Shown here piece after piece: positions 53,280 to 62,872 of a DNA stretch of 64,000 bases; position 1 is the stretch's first letter; each line of letters opens with the position of its first letter. The position numbers and the translations under genes were made by a program. The notes under the pieces were generated by a model. The model did no database searches. It worked only from the letters and a program-made list of their open reading frames with translations, and was not told where the DNA came from. The DNA comes from Flavobacterium weaverense (GTDB lineage: Bacteria; Bacteroidota; Bacteroidia; Flavobacteriales; Flavobacteriaceae): contig NZ_REFH01000009.1 of the NCBI RefSeq assembly GCF_003688495.1, positions 248,001-312,000 on the forward strand, written 5' to 3'.

Positions 53280-54167
53280 ATGAAAACAATTGCAGTTATT
53301 GGTGCAGGAACAATGGGTAACGGAATCGCTCATACATTTGCGCAAAGTGGTTTCACAGTTAAACTAATTGACGTATCTGAAAAATCACTAGATAAAGGAA
53401 TGGCTACAATAGCAGCTAATCTTGACAGAATGCTTTCAAAAGGAACAATTACTCAAGAAGATAAAGCTAAAACGATCACAAATATTATCACTTACACTGA
53501 TATAAAAGATGGTGTTGTAGGAGCTGATCTGGTTGTGGAAGCGGCAACTGAAAATGTAGAATTAAAATTAAATATTTTTAAGCAGTTAAACGAAGCGTGT
53601 TCACACGACACGATTTTAGCTACTAATACTTCTTCAATTTCAATCACTCAAATAGGCGCTGTTGTTTCGCATCCTGAGCGCGTTATTGGTATGCACTTTA
53701 TGAATCCAGTGCCGATTATGAAATTAGTAGAGATTATTCGCGGATACAACACTTCAAATGAAGTGACTAAAACGATAATGGAGCTATCTGAAAAATTAGG
53801 TAAAACTCCTGTTGAAGTAAACGACTATCCTGGATTTGTTGCTAATAGAATTTTGATGCCTATGATAAATGAAGCAATTGAAACCTTGTATAACAAAGTT
53901 GCAGGAGTTTATGAAATCGATACAGTAATGAAACTTGGAATGGGTCACCCAATGGGACCTTTACAACTTGCTGATTTTATTGGACTTGATGTATGTCTAG
54001 CAATCTTGAACGTAATGTATGATGGATTTAAAAACCCAAAATACGCGCCTTGCCCATTATTAGTAAATATGGTTCGCGCAGGAAAACTAGGTGTTAAATC
54101 TGGAGAAGGCTTCTACGATTACTCTGAGAGTAAAAAAGCAGAAAAAATCTCTAAACAATTTATATAA
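53280..54167 (+). CDS. hbd: 3-hydroxybutyryl-CoA dehydrogenase
   Basis: 295 aa. NAD-binding AVIGAGTMGNGIAHTFA; the catalytic His in RVIGMHFMNPVPIMKLVEII; DYPGFVANRILMPMINEA; C-terminal domain with GMGHPMGPLQLADFIGLD. It oxidises 3-hydroxyacyl-CoA in butyrate or fatty-acid metabolism. Single-domain monofunctional form. A strong hairpin follows. Confidence 0.94.
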   Translation: MKTIAVIGAGTMGNGIAHTFAQSGFTVKLIDVSEKSLDKGMATIAANLDRMLSKGTITQEDKAKTITNIITYTDIKDGVVGADLVVEAATENVELKLNIFKQLNEACSHDTILATNTSSISITQIGAVVSHPERVIGMHFMNPVPIMKLVEIIRGYNTSNEVTKTIMELSEKLGKTPVEVNDYPGFVANRILMPMINEAIETLYNKVAGVYEIDTVMKLGMGHPMGPLQLADFIGLDVCLAILNVMYDGFKNPKYAPCPLLVNMVRAGKLGVKSGEGFYDYSESKKAEKISKQFI

Positions 54168-54178
54168 TTTTTCAATTT

Positions 54179-54233
54179 TAAATGTCGAAAGCCTATGTGG
54201 TAATTTACAAAGGCTTCCGACATTTATTTTTTA
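54179..54233 (+). terminator. strong hairpin terminator
   Basis: AAATGTCG-A-AAGCCT pairs with AGGCTT-C-CGACATTT; one internal mismatch, then T-rich DNA. Confidence 0.8.
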
Positions 54234-54246
54234 CTTTCCAAAAATT

Positions 54247-55461
54247 ATGGCTAAAATATTTCCTTTTCAAGCAGTTCGACCTACTCGCGATAAAGTGTGC
54301 TTAGTAACCTGTCGCTCGTATGAAGAATATGTAAATGCAGAATTAGCCGCGCAATTAGACTTTAATCCATTGTCTTTTTTACATATTTTAAAACCTGCTT
54401 ACACCAATCAGGAAACTGTTTCTTTCGAAAAAAGATACAAGCAAGTACATCAAAAATATCAAGATTTTAAAAATGAAATTATTCTAATAAAGGATAAAAA
54501 ACCTGCGATATATATTCATAAAATTGTAACTAAAACGCACTCTTTTACTGGAATTATAGTGGGGACTAGCGTTAAAGATTATTGCAATAATATAATCAAA
54601 AAGCACGAAGACATTCTTGAGTTCCGAGTTCAACTACTTAAAGACTATATGAAATTTTCAGAGTTCAATACAGAACCCGTGTTAATGACGTATCCCGATA
54701 ACAAAACGATCGAAAACTGGATTTTCAACTGTTGCCACAAACTTGCTGATTTTGAATTTTCTACTACCAAAAAAGAAATTCATTATTTGTGGAAAATTGA
54801 AGATACATTAGAAATTAATTGGCTACAAAATATATTTGAAAAAACAGAAAGTCTTTATATAGCAGACGGTCATCACAGAACTGAAGCTTTAAAACTACTC
54901 TCTGAAGAGAATTCTGAAAACACTTCTCAAGATCATATTTTGAGTTATCTAATTTCGGAAAACAATGTTAAGATATACGAATTCAATCGTTTAATAAAAG
55001 ATCTTAATGGATTTTCTAAAAGTGATTTTATTATGGAACTCGCGAAGGATTTTAAAATTGAAAATAAATTTCAACAACCTTTCCAACCTTTAAAAAAACA
55101 TCAATTTGGAATGTATCTCGATAATGAATTTTATAGTTTAGAATTAAAGAAGGATGCTGATTTATTAGAAACTGCACTAGAGACATTAGATACACAAATT
55201 TTGTATAAAAAAGTGCTTTTACCGCTTTTAGGAATAGAAGATTTGCGAAATGATGAAAGAATTGAATACCTTTCAGGAAAGCAATCTATTTTAGAAGTCA
55301 AGAATAAAATTGATCAAGGTGAGTTTGAAGTTGGTTTTTTATTATATCCTTCAAACATTAGAGAAATAAAAGCATTAGCAGATGCCAATCAAATTATGCC
55401 TCCTAAAAGTACATTTATAGAACCAAAATTTAGAAGCGGATTAGTTATCTATGAGTTCTAA
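54247..55461 (+). CDS. DUF1015 domain protein
   Basis: 404 aa from ATG 54247 (MAKIFPFQAVRP); an open extension upstream overlaps the hbd end and the terminator and is not real. Family blocks: LHILKPAY, LYIADGHHRTEALK, and a C-terminal part with GFLLYPSNIREIKALADAN and QIMPPKSTFIEPK. Some members have been linked to kinase-like or serine metabolism, but this one is uncharacterised. Followed by yggS after 34 nt. Confidence 0.87.
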   Translation: MAKIFPFQAVRPTRDKVCLVTCRSYEEYVNAELAAQLDFNPLSFLHILKPAYTNQETVSFEKRYKQVHQKYQDFKNEIILIKDKKPAIYIHKIVTKTHSFTGIIVGTSVKDYCNNIIKKHEDILEFRVQLLKDYMKFSEFNTEPVLMTYPDNKTIENWIFNCCHKLADFEFSTTKKEIHYLWKIEDTLEINWLQNIFEKTESLYIADGHHRTEALKLLSEENSENTSQDHILSYLISENNVKIYEFNRLIKDLNGFSKSDFIMELAKDFKIENKFQQPFQPLKKHQFGMYLDNEFYSLELKKDADLLETALETLDTQILYKKVLLPLLGIEDLRNDERIEYLSGKQSILEVKNKIDQGEFEVGFLLYPSNIREIKALADANQIMPPKSTFIEPKFRSGLVIYEF

Positions 55462-55495
55462 AATGAAATTAATAATATAATTAAAAGATTAAAAA

Positions 55496-56158
55496 ATGTC
55501 AATAGCTGAAAATTTACTTTCAATAAAATCTACTTTACCGGAGCACCTTACACTTGTTGCTGTTTCTAAGACTAAACCTGTTTCCGACTTGATGCAAGCC
55601 TATGATGCTGGTCAACGTATTTTTGGAGAAAATAAAATACAAGAAATGGCTGAAAAATGGGAAGAGATGCCAAAAGATATTCAATGGCAAATGATAGGCC
55701 ATGTACAATCTAATAAAGTTAAATTTATGGCACCTTTTGTAAATTTAATTCATGGAGTAGATAGCTTAAAGTTATTGCAGGAAATTGACAAGCAAGCTAA
55801 AAAGAACGATCGGACAATTGATTGTTTGTTACAAATTCATATTGCTGAAGAAGAGACAAAGTTTGGATTAAATGAAGAGGAACTAACAGAACTGCTATCT
55901 TCAACAACTTTTCACGAAATGAAAAACATTAAAGTAAGTGGCATAATGGGAATGGCAACATTTACAGATAATAAAGAACAAGTAAAAAAAGAGTTTACCC
56001 ATTTAAAATCAATTTTTGACAAACTACAAGATTCAAAAGAAGAAAACCTTCAACCCAAAACACTCTCTATGGGTATGTCAGGAGATTATCAGATTGCAAT
56101 TGACTGCGGAAGTACAATGGTTCGAATAGGAAGTAGTATCTTTGGCGGGAGAAATTGA
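55496..56158 (+). CDS. yggS: YggS-type PLP homeostasis protein
   Basis: 220 aa. PLP lysine K25 in LVAVSKTKP; FGENKIQE; WQMIGHVQSNKVKF; SGIMGMATF; LSMGMSGDYQIAI; and VRIGSSIFGGRN. A single alanine-racemase-like barrel without enzymatic activity known; controls PLP levels. The N-terminus is short. Confidence 0.95.
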   Translation: MSIAENLLSIKSTLPEHLTLVAVSKTKPVSDLMQAYDAGQRIFGENKIQEMAEKWEEMPKDIQWQMIGHVQSNKVKFMAPFVNLIHGVDSLKLLQEIDKQAKKNDRTIDCLLQIHIAEEETKFGLNEEELTELLSSTTFHEMKNIKVSGIMGMATFTDNKEQVKKEFTHLKSIFDKLQDSKEENLQPKTLSMGMSGDYQIAIDCGSTMVRIGSSIFGGRN

Positions 56159-56278
56159 TTGATGACTTGATAATTAAATTACTGATGTGAGATTTTAGAA
56201 ATTTGATTTTTTAGAAGAATTAGTACTTATCAATCACTAGAAACTCATAAAGTAAAACTGAACACTGAATACTGAAAT

Positions 56279-57640
56279 TTGTACGCAATACTCGACATAG
56301 AAACCACTGGAGGACAATTTAACGAAGAGGGAATCACTGAAATCGCCATTTATAAATTTGATGGGCATGAAGTTGTGGACCAATTTATTAGTTTAGTGAA
56401 TCCTGAAATTCCGATTCAACCTTTTGTGGTTAAGCTAACTGGTATTAATAATGCCATGTTGAGTTCAGCTCCTAAGTTTTTTGAAGTAGCTAAGCGAATT
56501 ATAGAAATTACCACAAATTGTGTTATTGTAGCACACAATGCATCATTTGATTACCGAATCTTAAGAACAGAATTTAGACGATTAGGATACGACTTTCAAG
56601 CTCGAACACTTTGCACCGTAGAATTATCAAAAAAATTATTACCAGAACAACCTTCTCATAGTTTAGGAAAACTAGTTCGCGCTCTTGGAATTCCAATGGC
56701 AGATCGGCATAGAGCAAGTGGTGATGCGCTTGCAACCATCAAACTGTTTAAGATTTTACTTGAAAAAGACTTAGAAAAAGAAATTGTAAAGGACTTTATC
56801 AAGTTAGAAGTAGAGAAAGGAATTGCTCCAAAATTACGAGAGTTAATTTCGAGCTTACCTTCAACTACAGGAGTGTATTACATTCACAATGAGAAAGGTA
56901 ATTTAATATATATTGGGAAAAGTCGAAATATAAAAAAGCGCATCAATCAACATTTTACAGGCACATCAGCAAAATGTAAAAAAATTCAAGCGCAGGTTTA
57001 TACCGTAACTTATGATGAGACTGGAAGCGAATTGATAGCATTATTGAAGGAAAGCGAAGAGATAAAAGTAAATAAACCAATTTTAAATAGAGCGCAGCGC
57101 AAAAGCATATTTCAATCTGCGCTATACGCGGAAAAAGATGAAAAGGGATATATAAATCTTCGAATACAAAAAGCTGACGGTAGAAAAAGAGAGATTACTT
57201 CTTTTGCCTCATTGCAAGAAGCTAAGAATGCATTATTCAGAATTACTTCCCATTATAATTTATGTCAGAAATTAACCGGATTATATGATACAAAAACAAG
57301 TTGCTTTCAGTATAGTATAAAAGAGTGCGATGGTGCTTGTATTGGTGCTATCTCGCCCGAGGTTTACAATGCAAGAGTTCAAGAATTTATAGAAAAAAAT
57401 ACTTTTGAAAATCAAAATATGATTTTGATTGATAAAGGTCGAAGCATTAGCGAAAGATCAGCGGTTTTAATAGAAAACGGAATCTATAAAGGGTACGCTT
57501 TCTATGATTTAAACTACCAAATCAATAACATCGAAATATTAACAAATATTATTATTCCGATGCAAAATAATCGAGACACAAAGAATATTATTCAAGGGCA
57601 CATTAGAAAAAGTAAAACATTAAAAACCTTAAAATTTTAA
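56279..57640 (+). CDS. DnaQ-type exonuclease fused to GIY-YIG nuclease
   Basis: 453 aa. Start TTG 56279 (no ATG near). Residues 1-170: DEDD exonuclease with D6-I-E8-T-T-G, VAHNASFDYRIL and HRASGDALAT. Residues about 195-280: GIY-YIG domain TGVYYIHNEKGNLIYIGKSR then NIKKRINQHF; the C-terminal part is UvrC/Cho-like with Cys-rich TKTSCFQYSIKECDGACIGA. Likely a DNA repair nuclease; whether both domains act on the same substrate is unknown. Confidence 0.88.
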   Translation: MYAILDIETTGGQFNEEGITEIAIYKFDGHEVVDQFISLVNPEIPIQPFVVKLTGINNAMLSSAPKFFEVAKRIIEITTNCVIVAHNASFDYRILRTEFRRLGYDFQARTLCTVELSKKLLPEQPSHSLGKLVRALGIPMADRHRASGDALATIKLFKILLEKDLEKEIVKDFIKLEVEKGIAPKLRELISSLPSTTGVYYIHNEKGNLIYIGKSRNIKKRINQHFTGTSAKCKKIQAQVYTVTYDETGSELIALLKESEEIKVNKPILNRAQRKSIFQSALYAEKDEKGYINLRIQKADGRKREITSFASLQEAKNALFRITSHYNLCQKLTGLYDTKTSCFQYSIKECDGACIGAISPEVYNARVQEFIEKNTFENQNMILIDKGRSISERSAVLIENGIYKGYAFYDLNYQINNIEILTNIIIPMQNNRDTKNIIQGHIRKSKTLKTLKF

Positions 57641-57665
57641 GCGTATATTAATTAATAAAAAATTT

Positions 57666-58496
57666 ATGGAAAGAATGAAGTCAAGATTTGACACCTTCAG
57701 ACAAAAAGTAAATATCATAATATACGGAACTAATACAGCTTACGGTCGTTTATTTGATCTAGTACTTTTAGGTGTTATTGTGGTGAGTGTAATAATTGTG
57801 ATGCTGGAAACAGTAAAAGGTTTTGATCAGAAATACCATATAGAGCTACTTGTTTTAGAGTGGATTATAACTATTTTTTTTACTATTGAATACATTCTTC
57901 GTATTATTTCAATTAAAAAACCAATACGCTATATCTTTAGTTTTTATGGAATAATTGACTTGCTAGCGACATTACCGATGTATTTTTCTCTGTTTTTTGC
58001 AGGTGCAAGTGTACTATCCGTTTTACGAGCAGTGCGTCTTTTAAGATTATTCAAAATTTTAAAACATCCTAAATTTTCAAATCAATCTAGCCACTTACAT
58101 CAAGCCTTAATAGCAAGCAAAGGGAAAATTCTTATTTTTATGTACTTCATGTTAGTTAGTAGCGTTATTATTGGCTCGCTAATGTATGTTGTAGAAGGAA
58201 GTCAAGGAGCGTTTACAAGCATACCCGTTAGTATTTACTGGACAATAGTAACTTTAACAACCGTGGGTTACGGAGATATTTCCCCTGCAACTCCATTAGG
58301 ACAGTCCATTGCTTCAATAGTGATGATAATGGGATATGGAATTATTGCTGTGCCAACAGGGATAGTTTCGGCTGAATTTGCTAGTTTTAATTTTAAAAAA
58401 TCAATACCGGAGCGAGTTAATCCATGCCCAAATTGTGGAGTGGATGGACATGAATTTAATGCGAAATACTGCAATAATTGCGGTGAAGCACTCTAA
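57666..58496 (+). CDS. voltage-gated potassium channel (Kv-like) with zinc ribbon tail
   Basis: 276 aa. Six membrane segments; S4-like RAVRLLRLFKILK; selectivity filter TVGYGD at 199-204; the C-terminal soluble tail ends with CPNCGVDGHEFNAKYCNNCG, a double CxxC zinc ribbon. Ion transporter family. A tetrameric K+ channel in the inner membrane. The tail may sense redox or metal; inference. It lies 26 nt after the exonuclease gene. Confidence 0.9.
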   Translation: MERMKSRFDTFRQKVNIIIYGTNTAYGRLFDLVLLGVIVVSVIIVMLETVKGFDQKYHIELLVLEWIITIFFTIEYILRIISIKKPIRYIFSFYGIIDLLATLPMYFSLFFAGASVLSVLRAVRLLRLFKILKHPKFSNQSSHLHQALIASKGKILIFMYFMLVSSVIIGSLMYVVEGSQGAFTSIPVSIYWTIVTLTTVGYGDISPATPLGQSIASIVMIMGYGIIAVPTGIVSAEFASFNFKKSIPERVNPCPNCGVDGHEFNAKYCNNCGEAL

Positions 58497-58507
58497 TTTA
58501 ATAACTT

Positions 58508-58650
58508 GAAGCTAATCCAGCTATACACTTCAACTCCTCATCTTTACAGTAAATTTTCTAATATTTAAAAAAGCTTCCTCTGGTCGCTCTTTTAAACTAA
58601 GAAAATTAAACTATAAAATTCCGGGGTTTCCATTTCTATCTGGGCTAAAA
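58508..58650. repeat. dispersed repeat copy F (long form)
   Basis: GCTAATCCAGCTATACACTT ... GCTTCCTCTGGTCGCTCTTT ... GGGGTTTCCATTTCTATCTG then GGCT. Its ends are inverted versions of the ends of copies D and E; the middle is longer. Confidence 0.45.
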
Positions 58651-58653
58651 CAT

Positions 58654-59571
58654 ATGAAATATCTAATTACAATAGTAGGACCAACAGCAATAGGAAAAAC
58701 TTCTTGGAGTATCATTCTGGCTAAACATTTCAATTGCGAAATAGTGTCCTGCGATAGCCGACAGTTTTTTAAAGAAATGACTTTAGGTACAGCTGTGCCA
58801 AACGATTTGGAATTGGCAGCAGCGAAACATCACTTCATACAAAATAAATCGATATTCGAGAATTACACCGTTGGTGATTATGAAAAGGAGGCTATTACTA
58901 AATTAGATGAATTGTTTCGAACAAATGACTACGCTATATTAGTTGGCGGATCCGGTTTGTATGTCGATGCAGTTCTTAAAGGATTTGATGAATTTCCAGA
59001 TATAGATATTGAAGTTAGATCAGCAGTGAATTCTAGCTACGAAAAATTAGGTATTGGTTACTTGCAAAGTCAATTACTCGATTTAGATCCACAATATTAC
59101 AATACGCTTTTACAGGAAAATCCGCAAACCTTACAAAACCCTCAAAGAATGATGCGATTTGTAGAAGTTTGCATCGGAGCTGGGAATCCCTATTCTTTTT
59201 ATTTAAATCAGAAGCAAAAGAGTCGCAACTTCACACCTATTTTAATTGGATTAGAAGCAGACAGGAAATTAATTTACGACAGAATAAATAGACGTGTCGA
59301 TGTTATGATGAACGAAGGATTACTTACTGAAGCTAAAAAATTATATCCTAACAAAGATTTAAATGCACTTCAAACAGTAGGTTACAGAGAGCTTTTTAGC
59401 TATTTTAATAATGAAATTTCACTTGATTTTGCGATTGAGGAAATTAAAAAAAACACAAGACGTTTTTCTAAACGACAATTGACTTGGTTTAAAAGGAATA
59501 GTGATACAAAATGGTTTGATTACGAAACTAAAGTGGACGAATTGATAACTTATATAAAATCTTTTAAATAG
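58654..59571 (+). CDS. miaA: tRNA dimethylallyltransferase
   Basis: 305 aa. P-loop GPTAIGKTS (9-17), CDSRQFFKEM for base recognition, GTAVP, LVGGSGLYVDAVL, and QTVGYRELFSYF with RRFSKRQLTWFKR. Adds dimethylallyl to A37 of tRNA; miaE at 20133 hydroxylates the later product. Starts 4 nt after a repeat element. Confidence 0.96.
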   Translation: MKYLITIVGPTAIGKTSWSIILAKHFNCEIVSCDSRQFFKEMTLGTAVPNDLELAAAKHHFIQNKSIFENYTVGDYEKEAITKLDELFRTNDYAILVGGSGLYVDAVLKGFDEFPDIDIEVRSAVNSSYEKLGIGYLQSQLLDLDPQYYNTLLQENPQTLQNPQRMMRFVEVCIGAGNPYSFYLNQKQKSRNFTPILIGLEADRKLIYDRINRRVDVMMNEGLLTEAKKLYPNKDLNALQTVGYRELFSYFNNEISLDFAIEEIKKNTRRFSKRQLTWFKRNSDTKWFDYETKVDELITYIKSFK

Positions 59572-59615
59572 ATAAAAGAAGTTAGAAAATTCAAATTCTC
59601 AAATAAAAACTATAT

Positions 59616-60356
59616 ATGCCTGTAGCTCCTAATTTCACCTCAGTATTAAGCAAAGATTGGAATATTAACTTTACGCAATGTGCGCCAAATGGCTATCTTA
59701 AGTATACTGATTTATGCAATCTTTTACAATTGACCGCTGCAGCTCATTCAGAAATAGGTGGAATTAGCTTTATGGATATGCAGGAATTTGATCAGGCTTG
59801 GGTTTTAAGTCGGATGCGTGTTGAAATCACCAAGCTTCCTAAATCAGGAGATATTGTTAATGTTACAACTTGGATAAATTCTCTTGAAAATTCACGCTCT
59901 GTTCGTGCTCTCGAAATGCATTTAAATGGTGAAAAGATTATTGGCTCAGAAACGTATTGGGCAGTTTTTAATACAAAAAGACGTCGTCCAGAAGCCTTGG
60001 CAATTCCTTTTGAGCACTTTGAATTATATCCCGAACGAAAAGCTACAAATGAAGGTTTCTCCAAAATAAGTTTAAATCATGAAAAGGAAATAGTGCTTGA
60101 AAAAACAGTATTCTTGTCTGATTTAGATATTGTGAATCACGTAAATAATGTAAAATATTTAGAATGGTGTCTCGACTTAGCTGACGAAAACTTGATTTTG
60201 AGTCAGAAGATGAAAAGTTTTGAGATGAACTTTTTGAGAGAATTATCATTAAAAGATACTGTAGTAATTCACGAGAGTACTGAAGACAATAAAACCGTAT
60301 TTAGCATTACAAAAGAGGAAAAGATTAGCTTTGCTTTACAATTGAACTGGAAGTAG
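59616..60356 (+). CDS. acyl-ACP thioesterase
   Basis: 246 aa, double hot-dog fold. C-T-x-x-G-Y-L-K-Y-T-D-L at the N-terminal half, WVLSRMRVEITKLP, WINSLENSRSVRALEM, then the catalytic Asn-His region DIVNHVNNVKYLEWCLD of the second half. Similar to bacterial relatives of plant FatA/FatB. Releases fatty acids from ACP. 45-nt gap after miaA. Confidence 0.87.
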   Translation: MPVAPNFTSVLSKDWNINFTQCAPNGYLKYTDLCNLLQLTAAAHSEIGGISFMDMQEFDQAWVLSRMRVEITKLPKSGDIVNVTTWINSLENSRSVRALEMHLNGEKIIGSETYWAVFNTKRRRPEALAIPFEHFELYPERKATNEGFSKISLNHEKEIVLEKTVFLSDLDIVNHVNNVKYLEWCLDLADENLILSQKMKSFEMNFLRELSLKDTVVIHESTEDNKTVFSITKEEKISFALQLNWK

Positions 60357-60376
60357 AATTTCTATCATCAACTTGG

Positions 60377-60453
60377 CCTAGCCCCGATTGTAAAGACATC
60401 CTTTTTCTTGCTGCGAAAGCAAAAAGAAAAAGATATAGTGGAAAGCGGGAAAT
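60377..60453 (+). repeat. dispersed repeat copy E
   Basis: CCTAGCCCCGATTGTAAAGA, CATCCTTTTTCTTGCTGCG, AAAGCAAAAAGAA, AAAGATATAGTGGAAAGCGG. Internal hairpin TTCTTGCT / AGCAAAAAGAA. Aligns with the minus strand of 34895-34966. Confidence 0.65.
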
Positions 60454-60459
60454 AGCTCC

Positions 60460-60490
60460 AAAAAAAAAGGCTCCAATTTCTTGAAGCCTT
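60460..60490 (-). terminator. terminator of the response regulator gene
   Basis: Minus strand: AAGGCT (60490-60485) with AGCCTT (60472-60467), then T7. Confidence 0.7.
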
Positions 60491-60500
60491 CTCTACTCTA

Positions 60501-61217
60501 TTATATTGTTTTCTTATTTTTAACGACTAATCTAAAACCTTCTCCGTGAATGTTTAGGATTTCTACATCTTCATCAAGTTTTAAATACTTTCTCAACTTA
60601 GCGATATAAACATCCATACTTCTTGAAGTAAAATAGTTGTCATCTCTCCATATTTTTGTCAACGCTAATTCTCTTGGCATTAAGTCATTTTCGTGAAGAA
60701 TCAGCATTTTAAGCAACTCATTCTCTTTAGGTGATAACTTTATTGGCTCTTCGTTATTGAAGGTCAAGAAACGCAACTTTGAATTTAAGTGAAATTTTCC
60801 AATGTTGAACTCAAACTGAACTTGCTCTGCCTTAGTATCAGAAGATTTTCTCTGAATTATTGCTTTAATTTTCATCAACAAGACCTCTGAATCAAATGGC
60901 TTATTCAAATAATCATCAGCTCCTGCTTTGTATCCTTTTAAAACGTCTTCCTTCATTGATTTAGCAGTTAGGAAAATAATAGGAACTTCATTATTTTTCT
61001 CTCTGATTTCCTTCGCTAAAGTGTATCCATCTTTGTACGGCATCATCACATCCAGAATACATAGATCAAAAGTATCTTTTTTGAATTTTTCAAATCCTTC
61101 CATTCCGTTCTTAGCTAGAGTAACGTCAAAGTCATTTAACATTAAATAGTCTTTTAATACTGCTCCAAAATTAAGATCGTCTTCTACAAGAAGTATTTTT
61201 TTATTTACATTTTCCAT
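60501..61217 (-). CDS. OmpR-family response regulator (RprY-like)
   Basis: 238 aa. Receiver domain with phosphoacceptor D56 (CILDVMMP), K in YLNKPF, then a winged-helix DNA-binding domain (LSPKENELLKMLILHENDLM, TSRSMDVYIAKLRKYL). The C-terminus has the strongly conserved NIHGEGFRLVV. It lies 3 nt after its kinase gene. Confidence 0.93.
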   Translation of the reverse strand: MENVNKKILLVEDDLNFGAVLKDYLMLNDFDVTLAKNGMEGFEKFKKDTFDLCILDVMMPYKDGYTLAKEIREKNNEVPIIFLTAKSMKEDVLKGYKAGADDYLNKPFDSEVLLMKIKAIIQRKSSDTKAEQVQFEFNIGKFHLNSKLRFLTFNNEEPIKLSPKENELLKMLILHENDLMPRELALTKIWRDDNYFTSRSMDVYIAKLRKYLKLDEDVEILNIHGEGFRLVVKNKKTI

Positions 61218-61220
61218 ATA

Positions 61221-62804
61221 CTAATTTATTAGTGGTAATTTTATTATGAAGGTACTTCCTTTTCCCTTTTCACTTTCTACATAAACTTGACCGTTGTGGT
61301 CATCAACTATTCTTTTTACATACGCTAAACCTAAACCGTGTCCTTTGACATTGTGTATATCTCCTGTATGTTCTCTATAAAACTTTTCAAAAATTCTTTT
61401 TTGAGCTATTTTACTCATTCCTAAACCTTTATCTTTAATTTTTACAATAATCATATCCTTGATATTCTCTGTAAAAATTTCTATTTCTGGAATATTCGGA
61501 GAGTACTTAATTGCATTCTCTAAAATATTTACAATCACATTCGTAAAATGAACGTCATTAATCAATACTGTATTTCTTAAAGCATCAAAATGAGTTGTAA
61601 TTGTTCCTTCTCTATCTTCTAAAATTAAATTAACATGCTCAACTGCATCATTTATCACATCATGAACATTATGTGACTCTTTAATTATATCTAATTCTTT
61701 TTTCTCTAATTTTGAGATACGCAACACATTTTCTACTTGTGCATGCATGCGCTTATTCTCATCCTTAATCATTTGAAGGTATCGCAAAACCTTTTCCTTG
61801 TCATCAATTATTTTTGGATTTCTAATGGCATCCAAAGCTAAATTAATAGTCGCAATGGGGGTTTTAAACTCGTGCGTCATATTATTGATAAAATCATTTT
61901 TTATCTCAGATATTTGTCTCTGTCTAATTAATTGATTCAATGCGCTTGTATAAGCGATCAATATAATTAATGTAAAAACTATCGAAAGAATCGTAATACT
62001 AACTAACTCTGATAGTAAAAATTTCTTTTTGTAGGGAAATGTTACTAATAACTGATATTTACTATTTCCTTCATTATCAGAAAAAATTGGAATTGAGTAA
62101 GTAGCATCTTTATCGTATTTAAAATCATTAGATTTTACTTTTGTTGCTAGATTATTACTGTAAATACTAAATTCAAATTTAGTGTTCACACCAGATTCTT
62201 CTAATTCCTTTCTTATAAGTTTGCTTAGTACTTCCTTAGTAACACGATCTTGTATAGGTAATACTGATGCAAAATCTTTATAGTAAATTTCGAATGATGC
62301 GTTGTCAAGAACATCTAAATTACCCATCTTTTCAACTCGAACATCTGGGATCAAACTTTTTGACACACTCGATTTATCAACAGAATTATCATTATATACT
62401 TCTGTTACTCGCTTAGAACTAAAACTTCTAAATTTTTCACTATCAAATTTTTTATCAAAGAACGTGGGCGAAATTTTAAAATCTTCAGCTGTTATACTGT
62501 TTGAATAAACTATTGTTTTATTCGTCTTAAGATTTTTTTGAATGTATGTAAACTTTGTTATTTCGTCCTTTTGAGGCATTTTTCCCGTACTATCTTTAAT
62601 ACGGTTAATCTTATCATAAAAATTATAGGCTTCCTGCTTCTGAATCTTATCAGCGACATTGCCAATTACTTGCTTTACATGAAACTTAAATTGCTCATCA
62701 TTATTCTTAAAAGAAGTATTAAACCAATACACCTGAACAAGAATGATCCCAATTAGGGATAAACTCATCAACAAAACAAGTAATCTAAAAAAAAGTTTAT
62801 TCAT
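61221..62804 (-). CDS. sensor histidine kinase (RprX-like)
   Basis: 527 aa. Two membrane segments at about 5-27 and 265-287 enclose a periplasmic sensor region of about 235 residues. H311 lies in NNMTHEFKTPIAT; the ATPase has NILENAIKYS, DKGLGMS and GHGLGLAYVKRI. It resembles the Bacteroides RprX/RprY system. The start ATG is 5 nt from a TAATTTTG box. Operon with the regulator. Confidence 0.93.
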   Translation of the reverse strand: MNKLFFRLLVLLMSLSLIGIILVQVYWFNTSFKNNDEQFKFHVKQVIGNVADKIQKQEAYNFYDKINRIKDSTGKMPQKDEITKFTYIQKNLKTNKTIVYSNSITAEDFKISPTFFDKKFDSEKFRSFSSKRVTEVYNDNSVDKSSVSKSLIPDVRVEKMGNLDVLDNASFEIYYKDFASVLPIQDRVTKEVLSKLIRKELEESGVNTKFEFSIYSNNLATKVKSNDFKYDKDATYSIPIFSDNEGNSKYQLLVTFPYKKKFLLSELVSITILSIVFTLIILIAYTSALNQLIRQRQISEIKNDFINNMTHEFKTPIATINLALDAIRNPKIIDDKEKVLRYLQMIKDENKRMHAQVENVLRISKLEKKELDIIKESHNVHDVINDAVEHVNLILEDREGTITTHFDALRNTVLINDVHFTNVIVNILENAIKYSPNIPEIEIFTENIKDMIIVKIKDKGLGMSKIAQKRIFEKFYREHTGDIHNVKGHGLGLAYVKRIVDDHNGQVYVESEKGKGSTFIIKLPLIN

Positions 62805-62809
62805 CGAAA

Positions 62810-62817
62810 CAAAATTA
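62810..62817 (-). promoter_or_regulatory. -7 box of the kinase-regulator operon
   Basis: TAATTTTG on the minus strand, 5 nt before the ATG. No spaced TTG; weak evidence. Confidence 0.35.
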
Positions 62818-62872
62818 GTATTTTAACAATATATTAAATAATACATTAACCAAACATTAACACCAAACACTC

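Noticed and set aside
54091..54246. N-terminal extension of the DUF1015 protein
   Set aside because: It would overlap the end of hbd and a strong terminator; the family starts at MAKIFPF (54247).
60928..61149. Plus-strand frame inside the response regulator gene
   Set aside because: Opposite-strand shadow of a well-conserved receiver domain.
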